From: Glandiceps talaboti
Taxonomy: Eukaryota > Hemichordata > Enteropneusta > Spengelidae
DNA: 64,000 nt
Assembly (NCBI RefSeq): GCF_964340395.1
Contig: NC_135549.1
Location: forward strand, 17,694,842 to 17,758,841
Direction: 5' to 3'
Shown: piece by piece, positions 35,444-45,790 of the stretch
How the letters are laid out: each line of letters starts with the position of its first letter
Position numbering within the stretch: position 1 is the first letter of the stretch
Program-made: the position numbers and the translations under genes
The notes under the pieces: generated by a model
The model's input: the letters and a program-made list of their open reading frames with translations, nothing else
Databases searched by the model: none
What the model was told of the DNA's origin: nothing

Positions 35444-38400
35444 CTACTCGCACTCTATCTCACATAACTCATGCCATGCCCTGGATAGTGCATCAGCATT
35501 CCCGTTATCAATTCCCCGCTTATGCTCTATGGTGAACTGATACTCTTGCAGGACAAGGCTCCAACGTACTAACCTGCGATTTTTACCTGCGATACTACCT
35601 AACCAGGTTAGTGGATTGTGGTCGGTTTGTACTGTGAATTCTCTTCCATACAGATATGGTCTCAGAGTTTCCACAGCCCAAACAATAGCTAAGCATTCTT
35701 TCTCTATTGTGGGGTAGTTTATTTCACGGGGAAGGAGTTTCCTGCTTATGTACTGAACCGGATGTTCTTCCCCCTGAATATCTATTTGACATAGCACGGC
35801 CCCAATACCATAGTCAGATGCATCCGTCTGAACTATGAAGGGTCGATCATAGTCAGGCACACGCAAGACTGGTGATGAAGCCAGACATTCTTTCAATTTA
35901 ACGAAGGCTTCTTCACATACTTGCGTCCACACGACAACGGTTGCTTTCCCTTTACGAGTCAATTCAGTCAAAGGGTATGCAATAGAAGAGAAGTTTGCGA
36001 TAAACTTGCGGTAGTATCCTGCCAAACCTAGAAATGATTTAACATCTTGTTTTGTTTCCGGTTTAGGGAATTCCGCCACCGCCTTAACCTTGTCTTCCAT
36101 TGGCTTTATCAGGCCATTCCCGGCCTTATGTCCTATAAAGGATGCTTGGGATCCCCCTATAAAACACTTAGACGGCTTAGCTGTCAGTCTTGCTTTACGT
36201 AATCTCCCAAATAGGCTACGTAGGTGTTTTATATGGTCTTCCCATGTTGGATCATGAGGGGACATATCATCAATATATGCCTCTTCACGAGGTTGGTCCA
36301 GCAACTTATTCATCAGTCTCTGAAAAGTGGCTGGTGCATTCTTCATTCCAAAGGGCATGACTGTGAACTCATACAACCCATATGGGGTTACGAAGGCAGA
36401 TTTCTCCTGAGCACTCTTACTCAGTGGAATTTGCCAATACCCTTTTGTGAGATCTATGGTTGAGATATACTTTGATCCCCCAACCTTTTCCAACAGGTCA
36501 TCGACCCTGGGCATCGGGTACGCGTCAAATACTGTGACACTATTGAGTTTCCGATAGTCTACACAGAATCTCATCGTACCATCCTTTTTCTTTACTAACA
36601 CAATCGGAGATGCCCATGGACTTTTAGACTCTCTAATAATGCCTGCTTTCAGCATTTTATCCAATTCCTCCTTTACCGTTTCTTGGACTGCCTGAGGTAG
36701 TCGGTAAGGCCGTTGGCGAATAGGAGTCGGATCAGTAACCTGTATATCATGTACTACTTGATCTGTACACCCTGGTACATCAGTCAGTACGTCACTGAAC
36801 TCCTTGAGCATACGCAACAACTCTGTACGTTGCTCAGGAATTAGAGAGTCTGCCAACTCCACATTTTGCCATGTTTCACCACTCTGCACAGGGACATAGC
36901 ACATCGACTGATCAGTCTCATCATCCTGATCGGCTATCGATACCGTATTGACATGGCAGACTGACTCCACTCTGTCATTCCATGCCCTGAGCATGTTAAC
37001 GTGGTAGGTTCTCTTTGGTTTTCTACGACCACCTCTCTCTACCTCATAGTCTACATCAGTAACCTTCCTGATTACTTTAAAGGGACCTTGCCACTGTGCC
37101 TGTAGCTTATGTGAGGAGGATGGCAACAGGACAAGAACTTTATCCCCTATCTCAAAGGATCTGTCTCTTGCAGTCTTGTCATACCAACGTTTCTGTCGAT
37201 CCTGTGCCCTCTTCATATTCTGTACCACCTCCTCTGACATTTTTGCTAGCCTGTCCCTCATGGTAATTACATACTGGGCTAAATTCTCCTCTTCTGGACA
37301 TTCTCCTGTCCACTGCTCCTTTAACACAGCAAGTGGCCCCCGAACATTCCGACCATAAAGTAGTTCAAAGGGTGAAAATCCTGTGCTGTCCTGCGGAACC
37401 TCCCTGTATGCAAACAAGAGATAAGGCAGGTATTGATCCCAATCCTTCGGATCATCAGCCACATATCGACGGAGCATACTTTTCAATGTGCCATTGAAAT
37501 TTTCCACCAGCCCGTTACACTGTGGGTGGAATGGTGTAGTTTTGAGTTTGTGTATGCGCAACTTTGCACATAGATCCGTCACCAATTTCGACAAAAAATT
37601 GGTGCCTTGATCACTCAATATCTCCTCTGGTATGCCAAACCGACTGAATACCTCTATCAGTTGATCTGCCACCGTCTCTGCTTCCATGTTTGGGATTGGC
37701 AAGGCATCAGGATACCTTGTTGCATAGTCACAGAGAACTAATATGAATTTGTTCCCCCGACTGCTCCTTGGTAGCGGTCCTACAATATCCATTGCAAGCC
37801 GCTGGAAGGGAGTTTCCACAATAGGCATGGGAACCAATGGTGCTTTCTCAGAGGCCAACCGTCGTGCGGACTTTTGACAAGGCCCACATGTGCGACAGTG
37901 GTGTGAAGCCTCCTTAAATATACCAGGCCAGTAGTAATGTTGTAGTAACCGCTTCTTTGTCTTTTCAATACCAAGATGCCCTGACATAGGGATGTCATGT
38001 GCCATTCTTAGCAAAAGTTTTCGACATTGTAAGGGTACTACTATTTGTATTACATTTTCTGTCCGTTGTTTTGGTTTCCATTTCCTATAAAGGAGTTTAT
38101 CCTTCCAGAAGAAACAGGCTTTATGACGATCGATTTGTTCCTCTGGTACAACATTATCCCTAACCTTAGCCAAAGTCGGATCTATCAGCTGTATTTCTCT
38201 CAGCTGGTCCGGACCTAACTGTGTGATATCAGCCTCCTTCTGGGCGTCATCACTACCTTTTACCACAGTACCTATGCCCTCCAGTGACACCCTCTCCCGC
38301 TCACCATCAGACACATCAGTAGTTGTCGGTTTTTCACCTTCAACCTCCCTCTTACTCCTTATGCATTCATCACTGGTACCTATACTATGACTAGTCAGCG

Positions 38401-38476
38401 GAGCAACTAGTTCCCCTACTGGTGTTGCCTTAACACCAGAGGCTAGTTCACTCTCTTTTACTTTAGCCTCCTTTCG
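35444..38476 (-). CDS. pol: Gmr1-like pol: integrase, reverse transcriptase, RNase H
   Basis: Open for about 1010 codons from 38476; the usual first ATG is lacking, so expression probably depends on fusion with the preceding frame. Counting from the codon at 38314: integrase zinc finger H106/H113/C140/C143; integrase core D176, D235, E271 (D,D35E spacing kept); GPF chromatin/DNA-binding module at about 400-455 (QWQGPFKVIRKV...YHVNMLRAW); reverse transcriptase about 495-760 with the YIDD active site at 680-683; RNase H near the C-terminus with TDAS, IEKE, TDHNPLTW and GNADALSR motifs. All catalytic residues I can check are intact and no stop interrupts the frame. It copies and integrates the element; the RT-RNase H half follows rather than precedes integrase. 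Confidence 0.95.
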   Translation of the reverse strand, partial: RKEAKVKESELASGVKATPVGELVAPLTSHSIGTSDECIRSKREVEGEKPTTTDVSDGERERVSLEGIGTVVKGSDDAQKEADITQLGPDQLREIQLIDPTLAKVRDNVVPEEQIDRHKACFFWKDKLLYRKWKPKQRTENVIQIVVPLQCRKLLLRMAHDIPMSGHLGIEKTKKRLLQHYYWPGIFKEASHHCRTCGPCQKSARRLASEKAPLVPMPIVETPFQRLAMDIVGPLPRSSRGNKFILVLCDYATRYPDALPIPNMEAETVADQLIEVFSRFGIPEEILSDQGTNFLSKLVTDLCAKLRIHKLKTTPFHPQCNGLVENFNGTLKSMLRRYVADDPKDWDQYLPYLLFAYREVPQDSTGFSPFELLYGRNVRGPLAVLKEQWTGECPEEENLAQYVITMRDRLAKMSEEVVQNMKRAQDRQKRWYDKTARDRSFEIGDKVLVLLPSSSHKLQAQWQGPFKVIRKVTDVDYEVERGGRRKPKRTYHVNMLRAWNDRVESVCHVNTVSIADQDDETDQSMCYVPVQSGETWQNVELADSLIPEQRTELLRMLKEFSDVLTDVPGCTDQVVHDIQVTDPTPIRQRPYRLPQAVQETVKEELDKMLKAGIIRESKSPWASPIVLVKKKDGTMRFCVDYRKLNSVTVFDAYPMPRVDDLLEKVGGSKYISTIDLTKGYWQIPLSKSAQEKSAFVTPYGLYEFTVMPFGMKNAPATFQRLMNKLLDQPREEAYIDDMSPHDPTWEDHIKHLRSLFGRLRKARLTAKPSKCFIGGSQASFIGHKAGNGLIKPMEDKVKAVAEFPKPETKQDVKSFLGLAGYYRKFIANFSSIAYPLTELTRKGKATVVVWTQVCEEAFVKLKECLASSPVLRVPDYDRPFIVQTDASDYGIGAVLCQIDIQGEEHPVQYISRKLLPREINYPTIEKECLAIVWAVETLRPYLYGREFTVQTDHNPLTWLGSIAGKNRRLVRWSLVLQEYQFTIEHKRGIDNGNADALSRAWHELCEIECE

Positions 38477-38772
38477 TCAATGGCTTTCTGTTGCCGCCTG
38501 GTGACAACTAAAGTCCATGCTGCATTTTGGCTTCCCTTCGACTTCATAGTTTCATTACCCAGCAAAATATCATAGGGTAAGCCCTCACGCACACCGACTC
38601 GCAATGGTCCAGAAAATGCCTCGCATTTAAGGTCAATGATAGCCATTGGTACTATCACTGGTTCCTGTGGACCAAAGCAAACAGGAGTGTATGAATTGGG
38701 TATGTATGTCCCATGCTGTGCTACACTTGGCTTCACCATGCTTAGATCACATGGTATCACCCACTGTAAGTT
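38458..38772 (-). pseudogene. Protease C-terminal remnant in the -1 relation to pol
   Basis: A short frame of about 104 codons before pol. It contains PYDILLGNE, the YDILLG(N/D) segment typical of the end of retroelement aspartic proteases, but no D(S/T)G catalytic motif. The frame is closed upstream by TAA at 38775-38773. It ends at TAA 38460-38458 and overlaps the pol frame by 16 nt (38461-38476); pol lies in the -1 frame relative to it, so a frameshift would give a joined product in an intact relative. Confidence 0.65.
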
Positions 38773-39711
38773 TTATCCAATCTCCACAGATTTGATAAAA
38801 TAGACTCACCCTCAGCAACAGTATCACCCTACTGTCACACCCAGATCTTTACATATATTATTTCACTTAAATGAGGATGTTTTGCTTACACTAATCCCAT
38901 TAATATGTTGTACCAACATACACCTATAGATAGCAACTCTGTTAACTGCTTGTCACTGAGATGTTTTTTCCGCTTAGCTTATGTAACTTTGTGTACTTAC
39001 TTGGGTTTGGCTTATGGACTCACCGGATACGGTCCAATTCAAAGCTTTCCAAAGTAAAAATTCACACACAGAAATGAAAGGAAAGGAAGAAAAAAAAATC
39101 TCAGAAAATTCAAATAACAATGTTATATGAATAAATACACAGAGTTCTCACGATAAAGTTCTTCAGCTCTCCAAAAGTTCACAGTTAGTCCACCTAATCA
39201 AGATTAAGTCCTCTCAACTGCAGCCTCTGAGCAAGTCCTTTATCACACGTTGCACCTTGGATAACTATTTCCCTCTGACGATGAAGTCTTCTTTCAATGG
39301 TTCCAGATAGCAAACCCCACATGTGTTGTACTATCCCAAAGATTGAACGCCCTTCAATGGTCTTCCACTACTGTTCCACTGTGTCTCAGCTTTAGATGAG
39401 TTTCAAATACAGCCTCCGGCTTCTGTGACTTTACCACGTGTATAAGCTCACACCAGAATTCCACACAGTACTGTATTAAACTCCACCTCTTGACTGCAGA
39501 CCAAACTCCACCGAGTTTCTCAGCAAACAGCAGTTAATTTTCAGGATCACCAAGTTCTTTGTTTTCATCCAATTTACAGCACTTCCTTCTGAAGTATCTA
39601 CTGACTCCGTTGGATTTCTTAGTTTCTGTAGCAAAGTTCAGTTTTGTCCGTAGAGTGTACTCACTCTGGTTTCTTCACAATTCCATGAAAAGTCCGTCTT
39701 TCATGAAAAAA
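38773..39711 (-). other. Retrotransposon leader without gag
   Basis: About 940 bp between primer-binding site and protease remnant. No frame above about 60 codons and no CCHC zinc-knuckle motif is visible, so gag is missing. Donor-like gtaagt/gtgagt words occur near 39000 and 38810 (minus strand), but no splicing can be concluded. Confidence 0.7.
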
Positions 39712-39729
39712 TCCCAGCGCTGATCACCA
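39712..39729 (-). other. Candidate tRNA primer-binding site
   Basis: On the minus strand tggtgatcagcgctggga follows the 5' LTR after one base. It starts with TGG, complementary to the CCA end of a tRNA. I did not identify which tRNA. Confidence 0.65.
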
Positions 39730-39730
39730 A

Positions 39731-39967
39731 TGTAACCTTATCAAGTTCTTAATCCTGGTCTTGGTAGCGAGTTGACCGGTGTTTGGCGTAGTGGGTAAGG
39801 AAAGATAACCAGAGTCGTAGAGTATACTCAAAACACTACATTCTTTATTGCTACATGTGGTACACTAAAGTTACAAGCCAAGGATAATGAATAACCCAAC
39901 CCCTAATTAATATTCATGTACTGCTCATGAATAGTAATGTAATGGAATAGGCAGGGCACATGTCACA
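39731..39967 (-). repeat. 5' LTR (right copy)
   Basis: 237 bp copy matching 35005-35241 base for base by eye; followed by the CCATG duplication at 39968-39972. Confidence 0.95.
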
Positions 39968-40109
39968 CCATGGTTTTGATAAATTTAAACCAGTTTCAAA
40001 CTCAAATTCAGTAATATTAGCTTTATAAAGTTAGAATTGGACTTGAACCATTTCTATGTATGGATGGGGTACACTGTAAGTGTGTTTGTGTGTTCCTGTG
40101 CATTTTTGT

Positions 40110-40112
40110 GTT

Positions 40113-40160
<48 letters not shown>

Positions 40161-40177
40161 GTGTGTGTGTGTGTGTA
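40110..40177. repeat. (GT)n microsatellite
   Basis: Nearly perfect GT dinucleotide run adjoining the first copy of the 285 bp duplication. Confidence 0.97.
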
Positions 40178-40196
40178 TATATGCGTGTCTGTCTGT

Positions 40197-40482
40197 ACTA
40201 GGCTTTCTATTGTGAGAATTCAGAAAAATGTGTGAGTGAGGACAAAGAAGTACTCTTAATATATTTGTAGTGTGATACTTTTAAACACTGATTCTCAGTC
40301 TACCTCAACATGACAACATACTATCGATATTTTCATTATATTTTATTTTGATTTAAATCTACCCTGACACGGTGGATATTTTTATTCTAATACATGTACT
40401 TTAGGCCTAAAAAAATAACTGTTTGGTTCCAGTTACCCAACTCCACCTAGCTTTTCACTGCCATCCCTAAATTTTTTTTTAT
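40197..40482. repeat. ~285 bp direct duplication, copy 1
   Basis: Starts actaggctttctattgtgag and ends in a T-rich run. It matches 41230-41509 with few substitutions and a five-base indel (acatgacaacatact versus acatact). Confidence 0.93.
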
Positions 40483-40483
40483 A

Positions 40484-40487
40484 CGTG

Positions 40488-40528
<41 letters not shown>

Positions 40529-40586
40529 ATGTATGTGTATGCGTGTCTGTCTGTCTGTCTGTATGTATGTGTATGTGTGTGTGTGT

Positions 40587-40655
<69 letters not shown>

Positions 40656-40665
40656 GTGTGTGTGC
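40484..40665. repeat. (GT)n/(GTAT)n compound microsatellite
   Basis: GT runs with embedded gtatgtat and gtctgtct blocks. It is inserted exactly at the end of duplication copy 1 and is absent after copy 2. Confidence 0.97.
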
Positions 40666-41229
40666 ATACATTATTTCCACCTTGTTGTAATAATGCATTA
40701 AATGTTACATGAGTTCAGTTGACATATTAGAGAAATCTACTTTGAATAAATTTCCCCCTCCTCTAGTACAGGGTTTCTCAAGCCTAAAGCAAACACTGTT
40801 ATCAAATTGGTTAATACAATTATTTCAAGGTCAGGTCAGGTCAGCAGCTGAGTGTCCCTTATTCCAAGGTGAGCTCAGCTTAGAAGAGCCAACACCAGTT
40901 TGTTTGAATTTGATTGGGTAACGGGATACAAGTGACTACAAATTACAAACAGCCATAGTAAAGAGACCTTATAATATCATTTGTATTAACCAGCTTATTG
41001 TGCTTGTCTGATGTTATCTTTTCGGTGTCCTTAGTGAGGGGACAATTTACGATATCTTTTTTACAACTACAGAATTCCAATGCTGCGTCATTCATGCTTC
41101 AACTTGGATAACAAAGGCAGTTTCTGATATGCAAATGAAGTGAGCTGGCCTCAAAAGAAATACATGTAGATGCAGACTAACGGGACTGGTTGACAGTCAA
41201 AATATGACCTGTATAACCCTGTATGTGAT

Positions 41230-41509
41230 ACTAGGCTTTCTATTGTGAGAATTCAGAAAAATGTGTGAGTGAGGACAAAGAAGTACTCATAATATATTTG
41301 TAGTGTGATACTTTTAAACACTGATTCTCAGTCTACCTCAACATACTATCGATATTTTCATTATATTTTATTTTGATTTAAATCTACCATGACACACGGT
41401 GGATATTTTTATTCTAAAACATGTACTTTAGGCCTAAAAAAATAATTGTTTGGTTCCAGTTACCCAACTCCACCTAGTTTTTCACTGCCATTCCTAAACT
41501 TTTTTTTAT
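41230..41509. repeat. ~285 bp direct duplication, copy 2
   Basis: Second copy of 40197-40482, lacking the GT tract that flanks copy 1. High similarity suggests a fairly recent duplication or two inserts of one short element. Confidence 0.93.
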
Positions 41510-42085
41510 GTATTTGAGAAAAAAATAATTAAATCGCAAAAATTGTTAAGTATCACGAGAAATAGTGGACGTGGAAACTGACATCAACTTAAAAAGACAA
41601 AATAAAACTGTTCTTCCAATCTGTAATGGCTGTACATCTGATAGGATGAAATAAACAACACAGAGACCATGTGGAAAAGAACAGAAAACCTGAACTAGAC
41701 ACTCACACAGAAAAAAAATAAAATAAAATAAAATAAAAAATCAACCTACCCCACCTATTCTAAAATTGAATGTAATTGGAACCACACAATTTTTTTTTAT
41801 TAGGCTTAAACTGATTCCATATGAACATTCTATGAAGAACATTGGTTGGTTAAAAATGACAGACTTTTCTTTTGTTTGTGTAATTCTTGATATGGAATGG
41901 ATGTAATTTTGAGTGTTGTTGACCTCGCTACTAACCATAGTAACAGCGTTGGCATATTGACAATGACCATGCTTCTAACCAGATTTGAACTTTATCAGTG
42001 ACTATGATAATCTAACTGGACGTTGAATTTGAATACTGTCTGGTACTCTGCTACTGTTCATAACAGTCTGGTACAAACTTAAATG

Positions 42086-42160
42086 TAGTCTAGTGCTATC
42101 CATGCCATCAAATCTCAAGATCTATCTTTAAGATTTGATACTATGTATAGCACTAGACTA
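42086..42160. ncRNA. 75 bp near-perfect hairpin, pre-miRNA-sized candidate
   Basis: tagtctagtgctat at 42086 pairs fully with atagcactagacta ending at 42160. Inside, cat/atg, atcaaatct/agatttgat and aaga/tctt pair across a one-base mismatch and a three-base internal loop, leaving a tcta loop. Size and pattern fit a miRNA precursor on either strand, but a short foldback element looks the same; expression is unknown and I do not recognise the mature sequence. Confidence 0.35.
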
Positions 42161-42923
42161 ACTGACATGAAGCCACAGACCATGATAACCGCATTTGAAC
42201 TAAAAGACAAATGACTATATGATAGCCTATGTTGAAGATTGACACTGACAAACAACATTGCTGACCTTTGCTACAGTCAATACATGTAATCTAATAGGTC
42301 TAATTTGAACTTAGCCACTGACTAAAATATTAAATGTGGAATCCAGTGACCAACCAAATTATAACTGCATCAAATTCAACATCACGATTCCTAGCAGTGT
42401 GTCTTCTAATGATAGCCAAATGTTGTTGTTGTGAGTCAAAATGATAAAAACTGGCATTTATGTAAGTCAACACATAGTAACAGATAGGGGAACACAAATT
42501 TTGGTGTGTCACTTAGAAATTGTGTGCGTCGATCAGTGGCACATCAAATTGGCTTAGGCAGCACACTCGAGGAATTACGGTGAAAGATCAGTTTCATTCT
42601 TGAACACAAACTGACTGCATTGACCAAACTATAAACTTTACAACCAGTGGTGGTATTTATCATCTTCAGGATACTCCTGTTTTCTCTTTGAAGTAAGAAG
42701 TAGATAAACAGCATGTAACATATTGCCAGAATCTGTTTGACCTTTGACCTGACTAACCTGATAGACAAACACAGTACATCTGAATGACAACAATCCCTTT
42801 GTAACATCAATAACCATAGATAACTTAGCAGTATAACATTAGTTAGGGTTGCACTAGTAACCCTTTTTTGGCTCTTCTCACAAGTAATTGTCGAGTAGTT
42901 TGTTTGCAATTATTTTACCTCCA

Positions 42924-42951
42924 CCCCCCCCCCCCCCCCCCCCCCCCCCCC
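42924..42951. repeat. C28 homopolymer
   Basis: Twenty-eight consecutive C residues, the longest homopolymer in the window. The true length is uncertain. Confidence 0.95.
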
Positions 42952-44732
42952 GGCCTCCACCCTGTTAAAGAATTTTCATTTATAATAAGCGACTTTACCC
43001 TTTTTTCAAGGGACTGAATAAACTACAACTTTTACACCCTTGTCCAACTAACCTGACAGACCCAATGCAATACTGCAGTGCCAGTATGCACATAGGGTAT
43101 CTGCACTAGTGCATGTGGTAAGCTCTATAACCACACTTCCAGAAGTAAAGGAGAGAGAGAGAGTACATCGGAAAACAACAAAAACATTCACTTGTATGTT
43201 CAAATGATGATTTCTTCCTAAATTTTGTACATTTTTCGTCTTACTATTCTGCGTATTTAAAGAACGGTGACTCAAGCAAAACCGCAATCTCTGGCCATTC
43301 AGTTTTATGGTCATGCTTGACATTGTCTTCATTTCTTTGATACTACAAATTTATTCCAAATCTATACTATCCGTTATTTTCACCGTATTTCAAAAACCTT
43401 AGCTTGCACACCATAATTATCTGACACTGTGTACACTGTAATATTTTCTTTATTCAGCAGAAAATACTCGCAACACAATAGTCTTGTCAGACTTGTCTGC
43501 AACTTGAAGTGATAAGGCCCCTCAAGTTATGTGAGTTTCTCTCAAAAAAGTGATAGCAATAATAGACACATTTTCAATACACATATCTCTGCCACTGGTC
43601 AACATTCATCATCATAAACTGCTAGACTTGGGGAGGGGGGGGGGGAATGAAAGAAAAGAAAACCGATTTTGAGTCATTAACGGAAAGTGCTTGCTGTGAC
43701 TTACAACTGTGTATGAAATTGAGATTTAGTTGTGGAGGTCATCTGACTAGGAATACAGACACTCGTCACTAACCAGCAGGCATTACATGTCTCAGTTCTG
43801 ATTTACAGCGGCTTACATCAACGTGATTGCCAAAATCGAGTTCAAGATTTGCCATCTGAGGTCCTAGCAAAATTACCATGAAAACCAAACTGTTTCTAGT
43901 TTCACATTTCGTATCTTGACATATTTACAGCAAAAGAGTGGATGCTAGATCCACCATGTTATGACTGGATAATACAGACAGACGTTTTTTTTTTCTTTCA
44001 CTACCTACCGCCATATTGCTTGTTATTCTCATATTATCCATTAAATGTCATTTTTATGGCCAGGCAAAATAATTGTGAATTACTCCAATAAAGATTTGAG
44101 TATGTATGGCTGATAAAATCAAGAAATTTTTTTATTCGTCTTTGTGGATTACATGACAACTCATTGTCCGTATTAAAAATGTACTATTACTCATTAAATG
44201 CCATTAGGAAGCCTTAAAAAGAACATTAATTTATTCATCACATCACATCTCAGACGTATGAATGGAAACTATCATAACTGCATTTGAAGTGAACTCAGCA
44301 GACAAAGTCTTGCACGCAATGTGCTAATAAGCCATACAGCCCAAAAATGGTATCCAATAACGACACTGCCAGAGGTTAACATACTCCATTAGTAGTTTGC
44401 TGCCATCTTGCCTTCTGTACACATTTATGAAATATTTCGTATGGCTTTACATTCTTTACTCTCAAAACCTTTTGAATTCAGTTTTTTTTTATATTGTATT
44501 CAACTATTCCTGCATGTACAGTTTCTACTATGAAAAATACAATTTACGTCATCCTCTAAAGGAAACTATTCAAATCACTAAAAGTGTTACATTTTTTCGC
44601 TTTCTTTTGCTCCAAATGATTTGTTGTGTTTCTGTTTAACCACGTAAGGAATTAAAGATATACCAATGTAGACTTTTGATATTTTACACCTTTCTGGTTT
44701 ACATGTCAACAGTCTGGCTGTAGAACAAATAT

Positions 44733-45290
44733 GGGTGACCTTATTTATTTTCTGTTTCTCATTACTTTTGACCGACTCAAATTTTCAGCTCCGACATTAA
44801 AATAAAATATTAAAAAATATTTTTGGCATGCCTCTAATATTTTGTGTAACAGCACCCTATTTTCATAGCAGCTATGAGTTGCTCGGTCAATCAACTAAAA
44901 AACCATCTTCATGTTCTCTGCCTCGCTGTTTCCTCCTCGTTCTGATTCTATCTACATTTTTGTATCAGCCCTGTCTGGCAAGAATAAGCAAGTGTCTTGA
45001 CTGTGAATGCCATTGCCATCTACAGCCATGGTGGCGGCGGCGACACTTGTTCACAAATAGAGCATTTCTTTCAGGATGGTTTACAGTTGTGCTGAGAACA
45101 TACATATTGTGAATAGGAGCTGAGAAAGGGTCTGTCACCAGGAATTCAATGAAAAGTCAGAAAGGAGGAAATGGAGAGGCAGAGAAACATGACTGATTTT
45201 TTTAAACTTTTATTTTTTAAATTGACCAACCGAGTGACCCATAGCTGCTATGAAAAGGTAATGAGAAATAAAAAAAAATTGGGTCACCCT
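44733..45290. mobile_element. MITE-like element with long inverted terminal repeats
   Basis: The left end gggtgaccttatttattttc followed by tgtttctcattac mirrors the right end, whose complement reads agggtgacccaatttttttt then atttctcattacc. Longer internal arms also pair: tttcatagcagctatgagtt gctcggtcaatc (near 44858) with gaccaaccgagtgacccata gctgctatgaaaa (near 45220). It has no coding capacity beyond a spurious 94-codon frame. A related copy in opposite orientation starts at 63745. Confidence 0.75.
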
Positions 45291-45299
45291 ATAACAGTG

Positions 45300-45790
45300 A
45301 CAAATATTGTGTACCAAACTGAATGAACTTTAACCTTTCAACCCTGCTTTAATCTGATTTGACCTTTCAACACTGATTCTATGACTTTCAACACTATTGA
45401 ATCAATATGATTTGACCTATCAGCTCTATGATTCAATATTTGACTTTTTCACCACTATAATGTGATTTGACCTTTCCATCCTGATTCACTGTCATTTGAC
45501 CTTTCAACACTATGATTCAATGTGATAACAATATGATTAACCATGATTTGACATTCAGTCCTTAGATTCAATGTGATTTGACATTTCAACACTTTTCCAA
45601 CATGATCTGACCTAACAATACTGATTCATTCTGATTTGATCTTTCAACACTGATTCAAAGTGATTTTGACCTTTCAATATTGTCAATGTGATTTGACCTT
45701 TCAACGCTTTTTTAATGTGACTTGACCTTTCAACACTTTTTCAATGTGATTTGACATTTCACCACATGGTGATTTAGTAGGAATTCTTTC
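45300..45790. repeat. Degenerate ~30 bp tandem array
   Basis: About 15 imperfect units of the form gatttgacctttcaacactgattcaatgt. Confidence 0.85.

Larger units (their letters stand above)
35005..39967 (-). mobile_element. Gmr1-like Ty3/Gypsy LTR retrotransposon, gag-less
   Basis: A complete LTR-to-LTR insertion of 4963 bp flanked by CCATG target duplications. In element orientation (minus strand) it has a 237 bp 5' LTR (39967-39731), primer-binding site, ~0.95 kb leader, a protease remnant, an intact integrase-RT-RNase H frame, a polypurine tract and the 3' LTR (35241-35005). The pol order, with integrase before reverse transcriptase, is the Ty1/Copia order but the domains are of Gypsy type; this is the hallmark of Gmr1-like elements known from deuterostomes. 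Gag and the front of protease are absent, so it would need help in trans to move. It sits in CELSR intron 2 on the gene's own strand. Confidence 0.93.

Noticed and set aside
40827-40844. aggtcaggtcaggtca considered as a nuclear receptor element
   Set aside because: Period is 5 bp, which overlaps half-sites and looks like a simple repeat.
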